Position numbers and translations under genes: made by a program. The notes beneath the pieces are model-generated. The model was not told the DNA's origin, ran no database searches, and was given only the letters and a program-made list of their open reading frames with translations. A DNA stretch of 15,927 nucleotides from Actinomycetota bacterium. GTDB lineage: Bacteria; Actinomycetota; Actinomycetes; Nanopelagicales; Nanopelagicaceae. The stretch covers positions 1-15,927 of the forward strand of contig RFMK01000154.1 in the NCBI GenBank assembly GCA_009927705.1. Reading direction: 5' to 3'. This document shows, piece by piece, positions 7,214-14,740 of the stretch (position 1 is the first letter of the stretch; every line of letters begins with the position of its first letter).

Positions 7214-8851
7214 ATGGCAGAAACAAGCACACGTGCTCGGAGAGATTCTGGCGATCTATCTGCATTGCTCCTCCCTGAGTTAAGAAAAATTGCAACAAAC
7301 CTTGGTATCGAAGGCGCTAGCGACATGAAGAAGCCAGATCTCGTTACTGCAATCACCGATCTCCAAGCGGCAAATCGCGAAGCCGCAAAGGCTGAACGCG
7401 AAGCTCGTCGCGCTGCACGTAACCAACGTCGCCAACGCGGTAATGACAATCAGAATTCAAATAGCGATGACTCCGATAGCGATGAGTCGTCAGATAACGA
7501 TGATGAAGATTCGGACGCACCTTCTTCCAACGCGCCAAGCTCAAACGAGCCAAGTGATTCGCGTGGAGATCGTGGCTTCGATCGCAATGATCGAAATGAT
7601 CGAAACGACCGTGAATGGCGACGCGATCGCCATCGTGATCGCAATCGTGGGCGCGACAGAGATCGTGGTGGACGCGAACGCGAAATCGTCCTCGCTGAAG
7701 ATGATGTTCTTCTTCCAGTTGGTGGATTGCTCGACATTCTCGATAACTATGCATTTCTCCGTACTGGTGGATATCTGCCCGGCCCGAACGATGTCTACGT
7801 TTCCCTCCAACAAGTACGTCGTTATGGACTTCGCAAAGGTGATGTCGTTACTGGTCAAGTACGCCAGCCTCGTGAAGGAGAACGACGCGAGAAATTCAAT
7901 GCTCTCGTCCGCCTCGACACCATCAATGGAATGGATCCGGAAACTTCGCGCGATCGCGTGGAATTCTCCAAGTTAGTTCCGTTGTATCCGCAAGAGCGTT
8001 TGAGACTTGAGACCCAACCAAATGTTTTGACCACTCGTGTCATTGATTTGATCGCACCGATTGGTAAGGGCCAGCGTGGACTTATCGTTTCGCCGCCAAA
8101 AGCCGGTAAGACGATGGTGCTCCAAGCAATTGCAAACGCAATCACCACCAATAATCCTGAATGTCACTTGATGGTCGTTCTCGTTGATGAGCGTCCAGAA
8201 GAAGTGACAGACATGCAACGTTCGGTCAAGGGTGAAGTTATTGCCTCCACTTTTGATCGTCCGGCAGATGACCACACCACAGTCGCTGAACTTGCGATTG
8301 AACGTGCAAAGCGTCTCGTCGAACTTGGACATGATGTCGTCGTTCTACTCGACTCCATCACCCGTCTTGGTCGCGCATACAACATCGCAGCTCCAGCATC
8401 AGGTCGCATTCTCTCGGGTGGTGTTGATTCAGCTGCGTTGTATCCACCAAAGAAGTTCTTCGGTGCCGCGCGTAATATCGAAGATGGCGGGTCACTCACA
8501 ATTCTTGCAACTGCTCTCGTTGAAACTGGATCGAAGATGGATGAAGTTATCTTCGAAGAGTTCAAGGGAACTGGAAATATGGAATTGAAGCTTGATCGCA
8601 AGTTTGCGGATAAGCGAATCTTCCCAGCGGTCGATGTTGATGCATCGGGTACTCGAAAAGAAGAAATTCTTATGGGACCAGAAGAACTTAATATTGTTTG
8701 GAAACTTCGCCGTGTTCTTCACGCGTTGGATTCTCAGCAAGCACTTGAGCTATTGCTCGAGAAGATGAAGGGCACAAAGTCCAACGTCGAGTTCTTGATG
8801 CAGGTTCAGAAGACCACGGTCGGACCTGACCAATCACCGAAGGGTGAATAA
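7214..8851 (+). CDS. rho: Transcription termination factor Rho, with charged low-complexity insert
   Basis: Hexameric RNA-dependent ATPase/translocase that ends transcription. Domain order in 545 residues: an N-terminal Rho_N helical domain (about 14-55, LSALLLPELRKIATNLGIEG), a helical Ala/Arg/Glu stretch, then a low-complexity insert from about 70 to 157. The insert is first Ser/Asp-rich and acidic (84-101), then Arg/Asp/Asn-rich with repeated D-R-N units. The OB-fold RNA-binding domain follows (GGLLDILDNYAFLR from about 170, DVYVSLQQVRRYGLRKGD). The motor has Walker A SPPKAGKT (293-300), Walker B VVVLLDSIT with D380, and the LDRKFADKRIFPAVDVDASGTRKEE region. Inserts in this position are typical of high-GC Gram-positive Rho proteins. 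The start ATG has only a weak GGAAAAG site. It is flanked by its own leader and by the rpmE leader. Confidence 0.97.
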   Translation: MAETSTRARRDSGDLSALLLPELRKIATNLGIEGASDMKKPDLVTAITDLQAANREAAKAEREARRAARNQRRQRGNDNQNSNSDDSDSDESSDNDDEDSDAPSSNAPSSNEPSDSRGDRGFDRNDRNDRNDREWRRDRHRDRNRGRDRDRGGREREIVLAEDDVLLPVGGLLDILDNYAFLRTGGYLPGPNDVYVSLQQVRRYGLRKGDVVTGQVRQPREGERREKFNALVRLDTINGMDPETSRDRVEFSKLVPLYPQERLRLETQPNVLTTRVIDLIAPIGKGQRGLIVSPPKAGKTMVLQAIANAITTNNPECHLMVVLVDERPEEVTDMQRSVKGEVIASTFDRPADDHTTVAELAIERAKRLVELGHDVVVLLDSITRLGRAYNIAAPASGRILSGGVDSAALYPPKKFFGAARNIEDGGSLTILATALVETGSKMDEVIFEEFKGTGNMELKLDRKFADKRIFPAVDVDASGTRKEEILMGPEELNIVWKLRRVLHALDSQQALELLLEKMKGTKSNVEFLMQVQKTTVGPDQSPKGE

Positions 8852-8852
8852 C

Positions 8853-8869
8853 CCCGCATAAAGAGCGGG
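8853..8869 (+). terminator. Small hairpin just after the rho stop
   Basis: CCCGC (8853-8857) and GCGGG (8865-8869) form a 5-bp GC stem with a 7-base loop two bases after the rho stop codon. There is no T tract behind it, so it is at best a weak or Rho-assisted stop, or a 3'-end stabiliser of the rho transcript. Confidence 0.3.
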
Positions 8870-8873
8870 CGAT

Positions 8874-8979
8874 TAGCCTAGAAGCTGGGTCGATAGGTAA
8901 TCTTTCGCCCTGTTCTTTAGGGCTGGTTCACCGGACGAGTTCACCGAATTCATCGGACCCAGCACGACACCAAGGAGTA
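8874..8979 (+). promoter_or_regulatory. Structured 5' leader of rpmE, candidate L31 autoregulatory element
   Basis: A -10-like hexamer TAGCCT (8874-8879) places a transcript start close to the base of a long-range stem. GCTGGGTC (8884-8891) pairs with GACCCAGC (8956-8963), and the helix continues as GAT (8892-8894) with ATC (8952-8954) after one bulged G (8955), giving 11 bp. Inside it is a hairpin GCCCT (8907-8911) with AGGGC (8919-8923), and a direct repeat GTTCACCG (8926-8933 and 8939-8946). The Shine-Dalgarno AAGGAG (8972-8977) follows the outer stem by 8 bases and lies 6 bases before the ATG. Ribosomal protein leaders for L31 are known in Actinobacteria. Whether this one matches that published motif needs a covariance-model search. 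Confidence 0.5.
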
Positions 8980-8983
8980 AGCA

Positions 8984-9202
8984 ATGAAGAAAGATATTCA
9001 TCCTGAATATAAGGAGACCACAGTTACTTGTGGCTGCGGCGAGAGCTTTAAGACTCGCTCCACAATCCCAGCTGGATCACTCTTCGTAGAAGTTTGCTCC
9101 GTCTGTCACCCGTTCTACACCGGCAAGCAGCGCATCCTTGATACTGGTGGACGCGTAGCTAAGTTCGAAGAGCGTTTCAAGAAACAACAGACTAAGAAGT
9201 AG
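8984..9202 (+). CDS. rpmE: 50S ribosomal protein L31, zinc-binding type
   Basis: Small ribosomal protein that bridges the large subunit central protuberance and the small subunit head. The 72-residue protein begins MKKDIHPEY, the family start, and keeps the four zinc-ligand positions C16, C18, C38 and C41 (CGC and CSVC), so it is the zinc-containing form rather than the cysteine-free paralogue used in zinc starvation. It continues with HPFYTGKQR and a lysine-rich tail. The start is fixed by AAGGAG with a 6-base spacer. It lies between its structured leader and a strong terminator, so it can be expressed as a single-gene transcript, consistent with separate autoregulation. Confidence 0.97.
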   Translation: MKKDIHPEYKETTVTCGCGESFKTRSTIPAGSLFVEVCSVCHPFYTGKQRILDTGGRVAKFEERFKKQQTKK

Positions 9203-9213
9203 CTTTCCTACTC

Positions 9214-9260
9214 GAGACCGTTGCTCTCTGCTTTCGCAGGGGCGCGGTCTTTTGTATTTT
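9214..9260 (+). terminator. Intrinsic terminator after rpmE
   Basis: AGACCG (9215-9220) pairs with CGGTCT (9245-9250). Between them a second hairpin forms from CTCTGC and GCAGGGG around a TTTC loop, with two G-U pairs. A T-rich tract (9248-9260, interrupted by C9249, G9254 and A9256) follows directly. The structure lies 12 bases after the rpmE stop and separates rpmE from prfA. It is the clearest Rho-independent terminator in the window. Confidence 0.85.
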
Positions 9261-9303
9261 CCAAAGCAGTTGATTGTCCGAAGTTATGAAAGGAGTGAAT
9301 GAG

Positions 9304-10395
9304 ATGGCCGATAAGAACAATCGTTTTGCAACGATGCCAGACATCTTAAAAGAGTACGAAGTACTGGAAGCCCAAATGGCAGATCCTTCAATTCACTCTG
9401 ATCAAGGAAAAGCGCGCCAACTTGGCAAACGTTATGCCCAACTCGGACCGGTAATTGCAGGCTATCGCGCATACAAGAAATGCGAAGACGATTTAGCTGC
9501 CGCAAAAGAGCTTGCCGAAATGGATGAAACTTTCGCCTCCGAGATTCCAGCGCTTGAGAGCGCTCTTGATAAGGCTGCCGAGACGTTAGAAGAGTTGCTC
9601 TTGCCGCGCGACCCGAATGATGATCGCGACGTTATTCTGGAAATCAAAGCTGGCGCTGGTGGCGAAGAATCTGCGCTCTTTGCTGGAGATTTACTACGAA
9701 TGTATTTGCGGTACGCAGAAAAACAGGGTTGGAAGACTGAAATCATCGATGCCACTGAAAGTGATCTCGGGGGATACAAAGACATCTCGGTCGCTGTGAA
9801 ATCGCGTGGAACGCCCGAAGCGGGTCGCGCCCCATTCGCAAAGTTGAAATTTGAAGGCGGAGTCCATCGCGTCCAGCGCGTTCCAGAAACGGAATCACAA
9901 GGCCGTATTCACACTTCCGCTGCTGGAGTTCTAGTCCTTCCAGAAGCAGAAGAGATTGATGTGCAAGTCAATATGAATGAACTACGTATCGATGTGTATC
10001 GATCTTCTGGCCCGGGTGGTCAGAGCGTTAATACGACCGACTCAGCCGTGCGCATCACTCACCTTCCAACTGGAATTGTGGTGTCATGCCAAAACGAAAA
10101 GAGCCAACTTCAGAATAAAGAATCGGCGCTGCGTATCTTGCGCGCGCGACTTCTTGCAGCTGCACAGGAAGCGGCCGATGCGGAAGCTTCAGCAACTCGT
10201 AAGAGCCAGGTTCGTACCGTTGATCGGTCCGAACGTATTCGTACCTATAACTTTCCAGAAAATCGCTTGAGTGATCATCGAGTTAATTTCAAGGCGAATA
10301 ATCTCGATGCAGTTCTGAATGGCGAACTTGATGATGTCATCAATTCTCTACTTGAGGCTGATAAAGCAGAGAAGCTCGCAGCCGCCGAAGCATAA
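9304..10395 (+). CDS. prfA: Peptide chain release factor 1
   Basis: Class I release factor that recognises UAA and UAG and triggers peptide release on the ribosome. The 363-residue length is normal. The tripeptide anticodon position is P194-E195-T196 (PxT type, which marks RF1 rather than RF2) in HRVQRVPETESQGRIHTSA. The catalytic GGQ is at residues 238-240 in SSGPGGQSVNTTDSAVR, followed by CQNEKSQLQNKESALRILR. I chose the ATG at 9304 because AAGGAG (9290-9295) stands 8 bases before it. Upstream in-frame TTG 9274, ATG 9286 and GTG 9295 lie before or within that site. prmC, encoding the methyltransferase for the GGQ glutamine, follows after 4 bases, which fits co-expression of enzyme and substrate. 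Confidence 0.97.
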   Translation: MADKNNRFATMPDILKEYEVLEAQMADPSIHSDQGKARQLGKRYAQLGPVIAGYRAYKKCEDDLAAAKELAEMDETFASEIPALESALDKAAETLEELLLPRDPNDDRDVILEIKAGAGGEESALFAGDLLRMYLRYAEKQGWKTEIIDATESDLGGYKDISVAVKSRGTPEAGRAPFAKLKFEGGVHRVQRVPETESQGRIHTSAAGVLVLPEAEEIDVQVNMNELRIDVYRSSGPGGQSVNTTDSAVRITHLPTGIVVSCQNEKSQLQNKESALRILRARLLAAAQEAADAEASATRKSQVRTVDRSERIRTYNFPENRLSDHRVNFKANNLDAVLNGELDDVINSLLEADKAEKLAAAEA

Positions 10396-10399
10396 GAAA

Positions 10400-11287
10400 A
10401 TGACCATGGCGCAATCGATTCCAAGCATCAAAGAAGCTTTGCAGAGCGCTCGTCAGCGATGTGAAAGCGTTGGTATTGATCGGATTGATTGCGAATTAAT
10501 TCTCGCTCATGTCCTTGGTGTCGAAAGAATGGAACTTCATTCCCGTCAATTTCAACTTTCGCTTGAACAATATGAGTTGTTTGAAGAATTGATTTCGACT
10601 CGCGTGACCGGAACTCCCACGCAATATCTGATTGGTGAAGCGCCGTTTCGTTATCTGACTTTCTCAGTAGGACCGGGCGTACTCATTCCGCGACCCGAGA
10701 CCGAATTGCTCGTCGAGGCAGCAATGGTTGAGATCGAACGATTGAAAGCATCGCTACATGCCAATTCGCAAGCGGTAAGCATCGTCGATCTCGGGGCTGG
10801 CTCTGGCGCGATTGCGATTTCAATAGCCCATGAAGCGCGTCGGCGGTCGCTTCCCGTGCAAGTAGTAGCGGTAGAGAAGTCAGCTGAGGCGCTCGAATGG
10901 CTAAGGAAAAACATTGCTCGGCACGACGTTGATGTACGTGTTATTCATAGCGATGTCAGCGATGCGCTGATTGATGTGAAATGTGACATCGTGGTCGCAA
11001 ATCCACCTTACGTTCCCAATGAAGCAACTCTCCCGAAGCTGGTGACTGAAAACGAACCTAGCGTTGCGCTCTTTGGTGGATCAAGAGACGGTTTAGAAGT
11101 ACCAGAACTTTTTATCGCTGCTGCGACCAGACTATTAAAACCAGGCGGTCTGCTCGTACTCGAACATTTCGAAGCACAATCTCAAGCTCTTGAGCAGATT
11201 CTTATCCATGACTACGCTGATATTTCTCATTACACCGATCTCAACCAACGCCCACGATGGTTGACTGCACGTCGAAAGGAGCGCTGA
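10400..11287 (+). CDS. prmC: Release factor N5-glutamine methyltransferase
   Basis: SAM-dependent methyltransferase that methylates the glutamine of the GGQ motif in release factors, raising termination efficiency. The protein has 295 residues from the ATG at 10400; a second ATG at 10406 is equally possible, and both lack a good ribosome site, so coupling with prfA four bases upstream is likely. It has the helical N-terminal substrate domain (DCELILAHVLGVERMEL), the linker signature PTQYLIGEAPFRYLTFSVGPGVLIPRPETELLVE, the SAM-binding loop DLGAGSG (130-136), and the catalytic NPPY (201-204) that holds the target glutamine amide. The stop overlaps the next start (TGATG). Confidence 0.95.
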   Translation: MTMAQSIPSIKEALQSARQRCESVGIDRIDCELILAHVLGVERMELHSRQFQLSLEQYELFEELISTRVTGTPTQYLIGEAPFRYLTFSVGPGVLIPRPETELLVEAAMVEIERLKASLHANSQAVSIVDLGAGSGAIAISIAHEARRRSLPVQVVAVEKSAEALEWLRKNIARHDVDVRVIHSDVSDALIDVKCDIVVANPPYVPNEATLPKLVTENEPSVALFGGSRDGLEVPELFIAAATRLLKPGGLLVLEHFEAQSQALEQILIHDYADISHYTDLNQRPRWLTARRKER

Positions 11288-11939
11288 TGGGAGAACGACT
11301 TTCTCTCACCGATGGCTCAATTGACCACGCGGAATTGGTTGAGCGCGCAGTTGCCGCACTTCGCGATGGTCGAATGATCATTGCACCGCTCGAGCATGCA
11401 TACGTATTTGTTGTTGACGCTTTTAACCATGCGGCGGTCAAGAAGATTCATATCCTGCGGCAAGATCCACGCGGAACTGCAGCGCAAGTTCTGGTGGGAG
11501 ATATTCCAACTGTCAAAGGAATCACATTGGAGTTTGGTCCAACCACCACATCACTATGCGAGAAATTCTGGCCCGGTTTGTTAACGGTGAATATCGCACC
11601 TGCTCGTGGTTTGGTTTGGGATCTCGGTGATGAACGAACGTTAGAAGAAATTGCAGTTCGCGTACCATCTGCGGACTTTCTTCGTGATGTTGCAATTGCT
11701 TCAGGACCACTTGCTATTGCTTCCGCAACTCTTGCTGGGCGCCCTGCCGCGCGTAAATCATCCTTCTTTCCATGCCTCGATAGCGATTACGCGGCAATCT
11801 TTGATGCTGGGGAATTCCAGAAGGTCCAACGTCGACCGTGATTTCCGTCAAAGATGATGGCATCTTCTTGCGGCGCCAAGGAGCAATCTCACTCGCCGAT
11901 TTACGCTCTATTACGCCCAATATCGCCGTACCCGCCTAG
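11287..11939 (+). CDS. TsaC/Sua5 (YrdC)-family protein with degenerate active site; apparent single-base frameshift near the 3' end
   Basis: Family members make threonylcarbamoyl-AMP for the t6A modification of tRNA. The start ATG at 11287 overlaps the prmC stop and has a strong AAAGGAG with 5-base spacing. The first frame stops at 11841 (184 residues), but the next frame continues with GPTSTVISV...FLRRQGAISLADLRSITP to a TAG at 11937-11939, which is the normal C-terminus of this family. One missing G in the GGGG run at 11809-11812 explains it; the repaired protein would have 217 residues. The fold aligns well (FWPGLLTV, VWDLGDE, VRVPSADFLRD), but the usual PTDTVYG is P34-L-E-H-A-Y-V-F, the KxRP site is R58-Q-D60-P61, and the SAN motif is S146-A-T148. 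Either it is a decayed or repurposed enzyme, or a true paralogue exists elsewhere. Family confidence is high; activity is doubtful. Confidence 0.82.
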
Positions 11940-11949
11940 GATTTCGGCT

Positions 11950-13214
11950 ATGTCCGAGACCTTCTTTGGCCCTGATTTCACACAACTCCAAGAACAAGAT
12001 CCAGAGATCGCCTCTGTTGTCATCTCAGAGTTAGAACGTCAGCGTAAAAGCCTGCAACTTATCGCAAGCGAGAACTTCACATCGCCTGCGGTGCTCGCAA
12101 CGCTGGGCTCAACCCTCTCCAATAAATATGCTGAAGGGTATCCAGGCAAGCGTTACTACGGAGGTTGCGAGGAAGTAGATAAAGTTGAAGTAATTGGAAT
12201 TGCTCGTGCGAAAGAGTTATTCGGTGCAGAACATGCGAACTTACAGCCACACTCTGGAGCAAGTGCAAATGTCGCGGTGTATCAAGCATTCACCAAGCCA
12301 GGAGATACCGTTCTTGCGATGTCCTTGCCACATGGCGGACACCTCACTCATGGTTCAAAAGTAAATTTCTCTGGCAAGTGGTTTAACGTCGAGTCATACG
12401 GTGTGCGTCAAGACAATGAATTAATTGATTACGACGAACTTCGCGATATCGCAAAACGTGTCAAACCAAAGATGATTTGTTCGGGCGCACTGCTTATCCA
12501 AGCCTGATTGATTTTAAGTTGATCCGCGAGATCTGTGATGAAGTTGGAGCGATCATGTGGGTCGATGCTGCGCACTTCATTGGCCTTGTTGCCGGAAAGG
12601 CGATTCCTTCACCCGTGCCATATGCCGATGTCGTTTCATTCACGACACATAAAGTTCTTCGCGGTCCACGTGGCGGAATGATCCTTTCGAAAGCTGCCCA
12701 TGCTGCTGCAATTGATAAAGCAGTATTCCCAGGTATGCAGGGCGGCCCCATCATGAGCGCAGTCGCAGGAAAGGCTGTAGCTCTCAAGGAATGCGCGACT
12801 CAGGATTACCAGGATTACGCCAAGAAAGTCATCGTTAATGCGAAAGCGCTTGCTACGGCATTGGAAAAAGAGGGAATGCGAGCAGTTTCTGGCGGAACCG
12901 AGACTCATCTAGCGTTAATTGATATTCGCAGCACTGGCGTGAATGGAAAAGTAGCTGATGAACGTTGCGGTCGGGCCGGAATTTCGCTCAATAAGAATGC
13001 GATTCCTTACGATCCGGAGACTCCAGCTGTCACAAGTGGAATTCGAGTTGGCACTCCCGCGACCACAACTCAAGGAATGGGCGTCGCTGAAATGTCGACG
13101 ATTGCTTCGTTGATTGCGCGAGCGATTCGTGACGGAGAAGATGATGCAAAAGCAGCGGCAATTCGCAACGAGGTCTATTCCTTGACCGCGAAGTTTCCTG
13201 TCTATCCGCGGTAA
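11950..13214 (+). CDS. glyA: Serine hydroxymethyltransferase, interrupted by an apparent single-base deletion
   Basis: PLP enzyme that interconverts serine and glycine and charges tetrahydrofolate with a one-carbon unit. The start ATG at 11950 has AGGA (11938-11941) 8 bases upstream. The first frame gives LIASENFTSPAVL, SNKYAEGYPGKRYYGGCE and LQPHSGASANVAVY, then breaks after KPKMICSGA and stops at 12505-12507. The next frame resumes at once with TAYPSLIDFKLIREICDEVGAIMWVDAAHFIGLVAG, the PLP-lysine motif FTTHKVLRGPRGG (K235 in the repaired protein), and a normal C-terminus ending at 13214. Inserting one A near 12489 (GCA-ACT) restores a 421-residue enzyme of usual length. All catalytic motifs are intact, so a sequence error is more likely than gene loss. 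glyA sits at this place in Streptomyces too. Confidence 0.9.
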
Positions 13215-13223
13215 TTCACAGTA

Positions 13224-14303
13224 ATGCGCGAGTACCTACTCACTCTCGTCATCGCAGCAGCGTTGACATACATGTTGACTCCACTCATTCGAAATCTCGC
13301 GCTCCGAAATAAAGCGGTTGCACATGTTCGCGATCGCGATATTCATACTGAAACAACGCCACGGTGGGGAGGTGTCGCCATGTGGGTATCCATGGCCATA
13401 ACTCTGGTCATGGTCAACAGTTTGGAATTGGTCGGGAAGGCTTATAGTCGCGAGTTACTTGGAATCTTTCTTGCCGCGACTTTCGTTCTTTTCCTTGGAA
13501 TGCTTGATGATCGTTTCGAACTCGATGCGGTCACCAAACTTGCCGGTCAAGGTCTCGCTGCTGGCATTCTCTTACTCTTTGGAATACAAATTCTCTGGTT
13601 ACCTATCGATGGAATCATCGTCTTGCCGACAAATATCGGACAACTTCTCACGGTTCTCGTAGTGATTGTGATCATCAACGCAGTCAATTTCGTCGACGGC
13701 CTTGATGGACTTGCTGCTGGCATCGTGGCAATCTCGGCCGCCTCATTCTTTGGCTTCTCCTATTTATTGGCAGTAGAGAATGGTTTTAGCCGCGCTGGCG
13801 CTCCTTCATTAGTAACGGCAATTGTGATCGGAACATGCATTGGATTTTTACCTCACAACATCCATCCGGCGCGCATTTTTATGGGGGATTCAGGTTCGAT
13901 GTTTTTGGGATTAGTGCTGGCAGCTGCGGCCATAACTTTGATGGGACAAATCGATGCAAATGCAGTCTTCTCAGAAAATATTGGACCTGCGGCGCTACCT
14001 CTCTTGTTGCCGTTTGCAGTTCTTGCCATCCCGCTCTTCGATTTTCTCTCGGCAGTATTTCGTCGCATAAGAAGAGGAAGGTCGCCCTTTGCGCCGGATA
14101 AGGAGCATCTGCATCACAAATTGATGTCATGGGGAAATACTCAAGAACGCACAAGTGTGATTCTTTATTTTCTTACAGCTACATTGGCTTTGCCAGCGAT
14201 GCTCTCCGCATTCATTCCATTGTGGGGCGCGATTATTGTCGGATGCGTGCTTCTATTCCTCACGGCATTACTTACGAATCGAAAAACAAAAGTTGGCATT
14301 TGA
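13224..14303 (+). CDS. wecA: Undecaprenyl/decaprenyl-phosphate N-acetylglucosamine-1-phosphate transferase (WecA/Rfe type)
   Basis: Polytopic membrane enzyme of the MraY/WecA superfamily that moves sugar-1-phosphate from a UDP-sugar to a polyprenyl phosphate carrier, starting cell-wall arabinogalactan-type linker, teichoic acid or other surface polysaccharide. The 359-residue protein has about ten hydrophobic segments. The catalytic motifs are all present: LDDRFEL with D95-D96, NFVDGLDGLAAG (155-166), FMGDSGSMFLG with D222, and the cytoplasmic HLHHKL (295-300). The HxHH loop and length fit WecA/Rfe rather than MraY, and the position before the atp genes matches mycobacterial rfe and its Streptomyces counterpart. 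The exact sugar is inference. The start is 9 bases after glyA, with no clear ribosome site; the TGA overlaps the next ATG. Confidence 0.92.
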   Translation: MREYLLTLVIAAALTYMLTPLIRNLALRNKAVAHVRDRDIHTETTPRWGGVAMWVSMAITLVMVNSLELVGKAYSRELLGIFLAATFVLFLGMLDDRFELDAVTKLAGQGLAAGILLLFGIQILWLPIDGIIVLPTNIGQLLTVLVVIVIINAVNFVDGLDGLAAGIVAISAASFFGFSYLLAVENGFSRAGAPSLVTAIVIGTCIGFLPHNIHPARIFMGDSGSMFLGLVLAAAAITLMGQIDANAVFSENIGPAALPLLLPFAVLAIPLFDFLSAVFRRIRRGRSPFAPDKEHLHHKLMSWGNTQERTSVILYFLTATLALPAMLSAFIPLWGAIIVGCVLLFLTALLTNRKTKVGI

Positions 14304-14740
14304 TGGAGATTGCTGAATCAAACAAAGCAATGTGGCGCGGAGCTTTGATTCCTTCCATTGCAGTAAGTGTTCTTGCGATCATCACGGCAACTGCGCTGCG
14401 CGGTCTTTCGGGTTTTTGGGGAAGTGCGCTTTCAGCGCTCACCGTCGTCATTTTTTTCTCTGTTTCTTTACTTGTAGCGAGATTAACGAAGAGCGCTGAT
14501 CCGATTGCGACTATGGCGCTGGCGATGTTCTCGTACTTCACCAAGTTACTGTTGATCGCTGGATTCTTACTTCTCGTTACCCGCCTCACCAATGAATCTG
14601 ATGTTGACCGCACAAGTTTTGGTGTAAGCGCTCTCGCGATCTCCATAAGCTGGTTGGCTGGGGAAGTGAGGGCTTTCTTCAAACTTCGATTACAGTTACC
14701 CTTGCCGGAAGCCACACGAGAGAAGAAGGAGGTCCTGTAA
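14303..14740 (+). CDS. Small membrane protein before the atp operon, ATP synthase subunit I-like
   Basis: The 145-residue protein has about four hydrophobic segments: ALIPSIAVSVLAIITATAL, a second around ALTVVIFFSVSLLVA, a third around FTKLLLIAGFLLLV, and a fourth around VSALAISISWLAGEV, then a charged tail with KKE at the end. It holds the same place, size class and topology as the poorly conserved membrane protein between rfe and atpB in mycobacteria (Rv1303 type), often called ATP synthase protein I. AtpI-type proteins are thought to assist c-ring assembly or Mg2+ supply. Sequence identity cannot be judged by eye, so the function rests on position and topology. The ATG at 14303 overlaps the wecA stop (TGATG); an in-frame ATG at 14330 is an alternative start. 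Its stop overlaps the next gene. Confidence 0.78.
   Translation: MEIAESNKAMWRGALIPSIAVSVLAIITATALRGLSGFWGSALSALTVVIFFSVSLLVARLTKSADPIATMALAMFSYFTKLLLIAGFLLLVTRLTNESDVDRTSFGVSALAISISWLAGEVRAFFKLRLQLPLPEATREKKEVL

Noticed and set aside
7450..7737. Minus-strand Ser/Arg-rich open frame opposite the Rho insert.
   Set aside because: It is the antisense shadow of the repeated D-R-N and Ser/Asp codons and has no ribosome site.
8926..8946. GTTCACCG occurs twice in the rpmE leader and once at 461-468.
   Set aside because: The motif is only 8 bases, and the copy at 461 is part of an unrelated inverted repeat; there is no regular array, so it is not a CRISPR or a dispersed regulatory family.
9883..9891. 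RF1 has P-E-T instead of the P-A-T or P-V-T tripeptide for stop-codon recognition.
   Set aside because: The middle position varies naturally among RF1 proteins (PxT), so it gives no reason to suspect altered stop-codon reading.
11940..12507. The two glyA reading frames and the two TsaC/Sua5 frames as programmed frameshifting.
   Set aside because: I see no classic slippery heptamer at the glyA junction and no known precedent in SHMT; a single lost base explains each case more simply.
11950..14303. glyA between the TsaC/Sua5-like gene and wecA as an inserted foreign gene.
   Set aside because: The same order, with glyA here, is found in Streptomyces, and base composition and packing match the neighbours; it looks ancestral.
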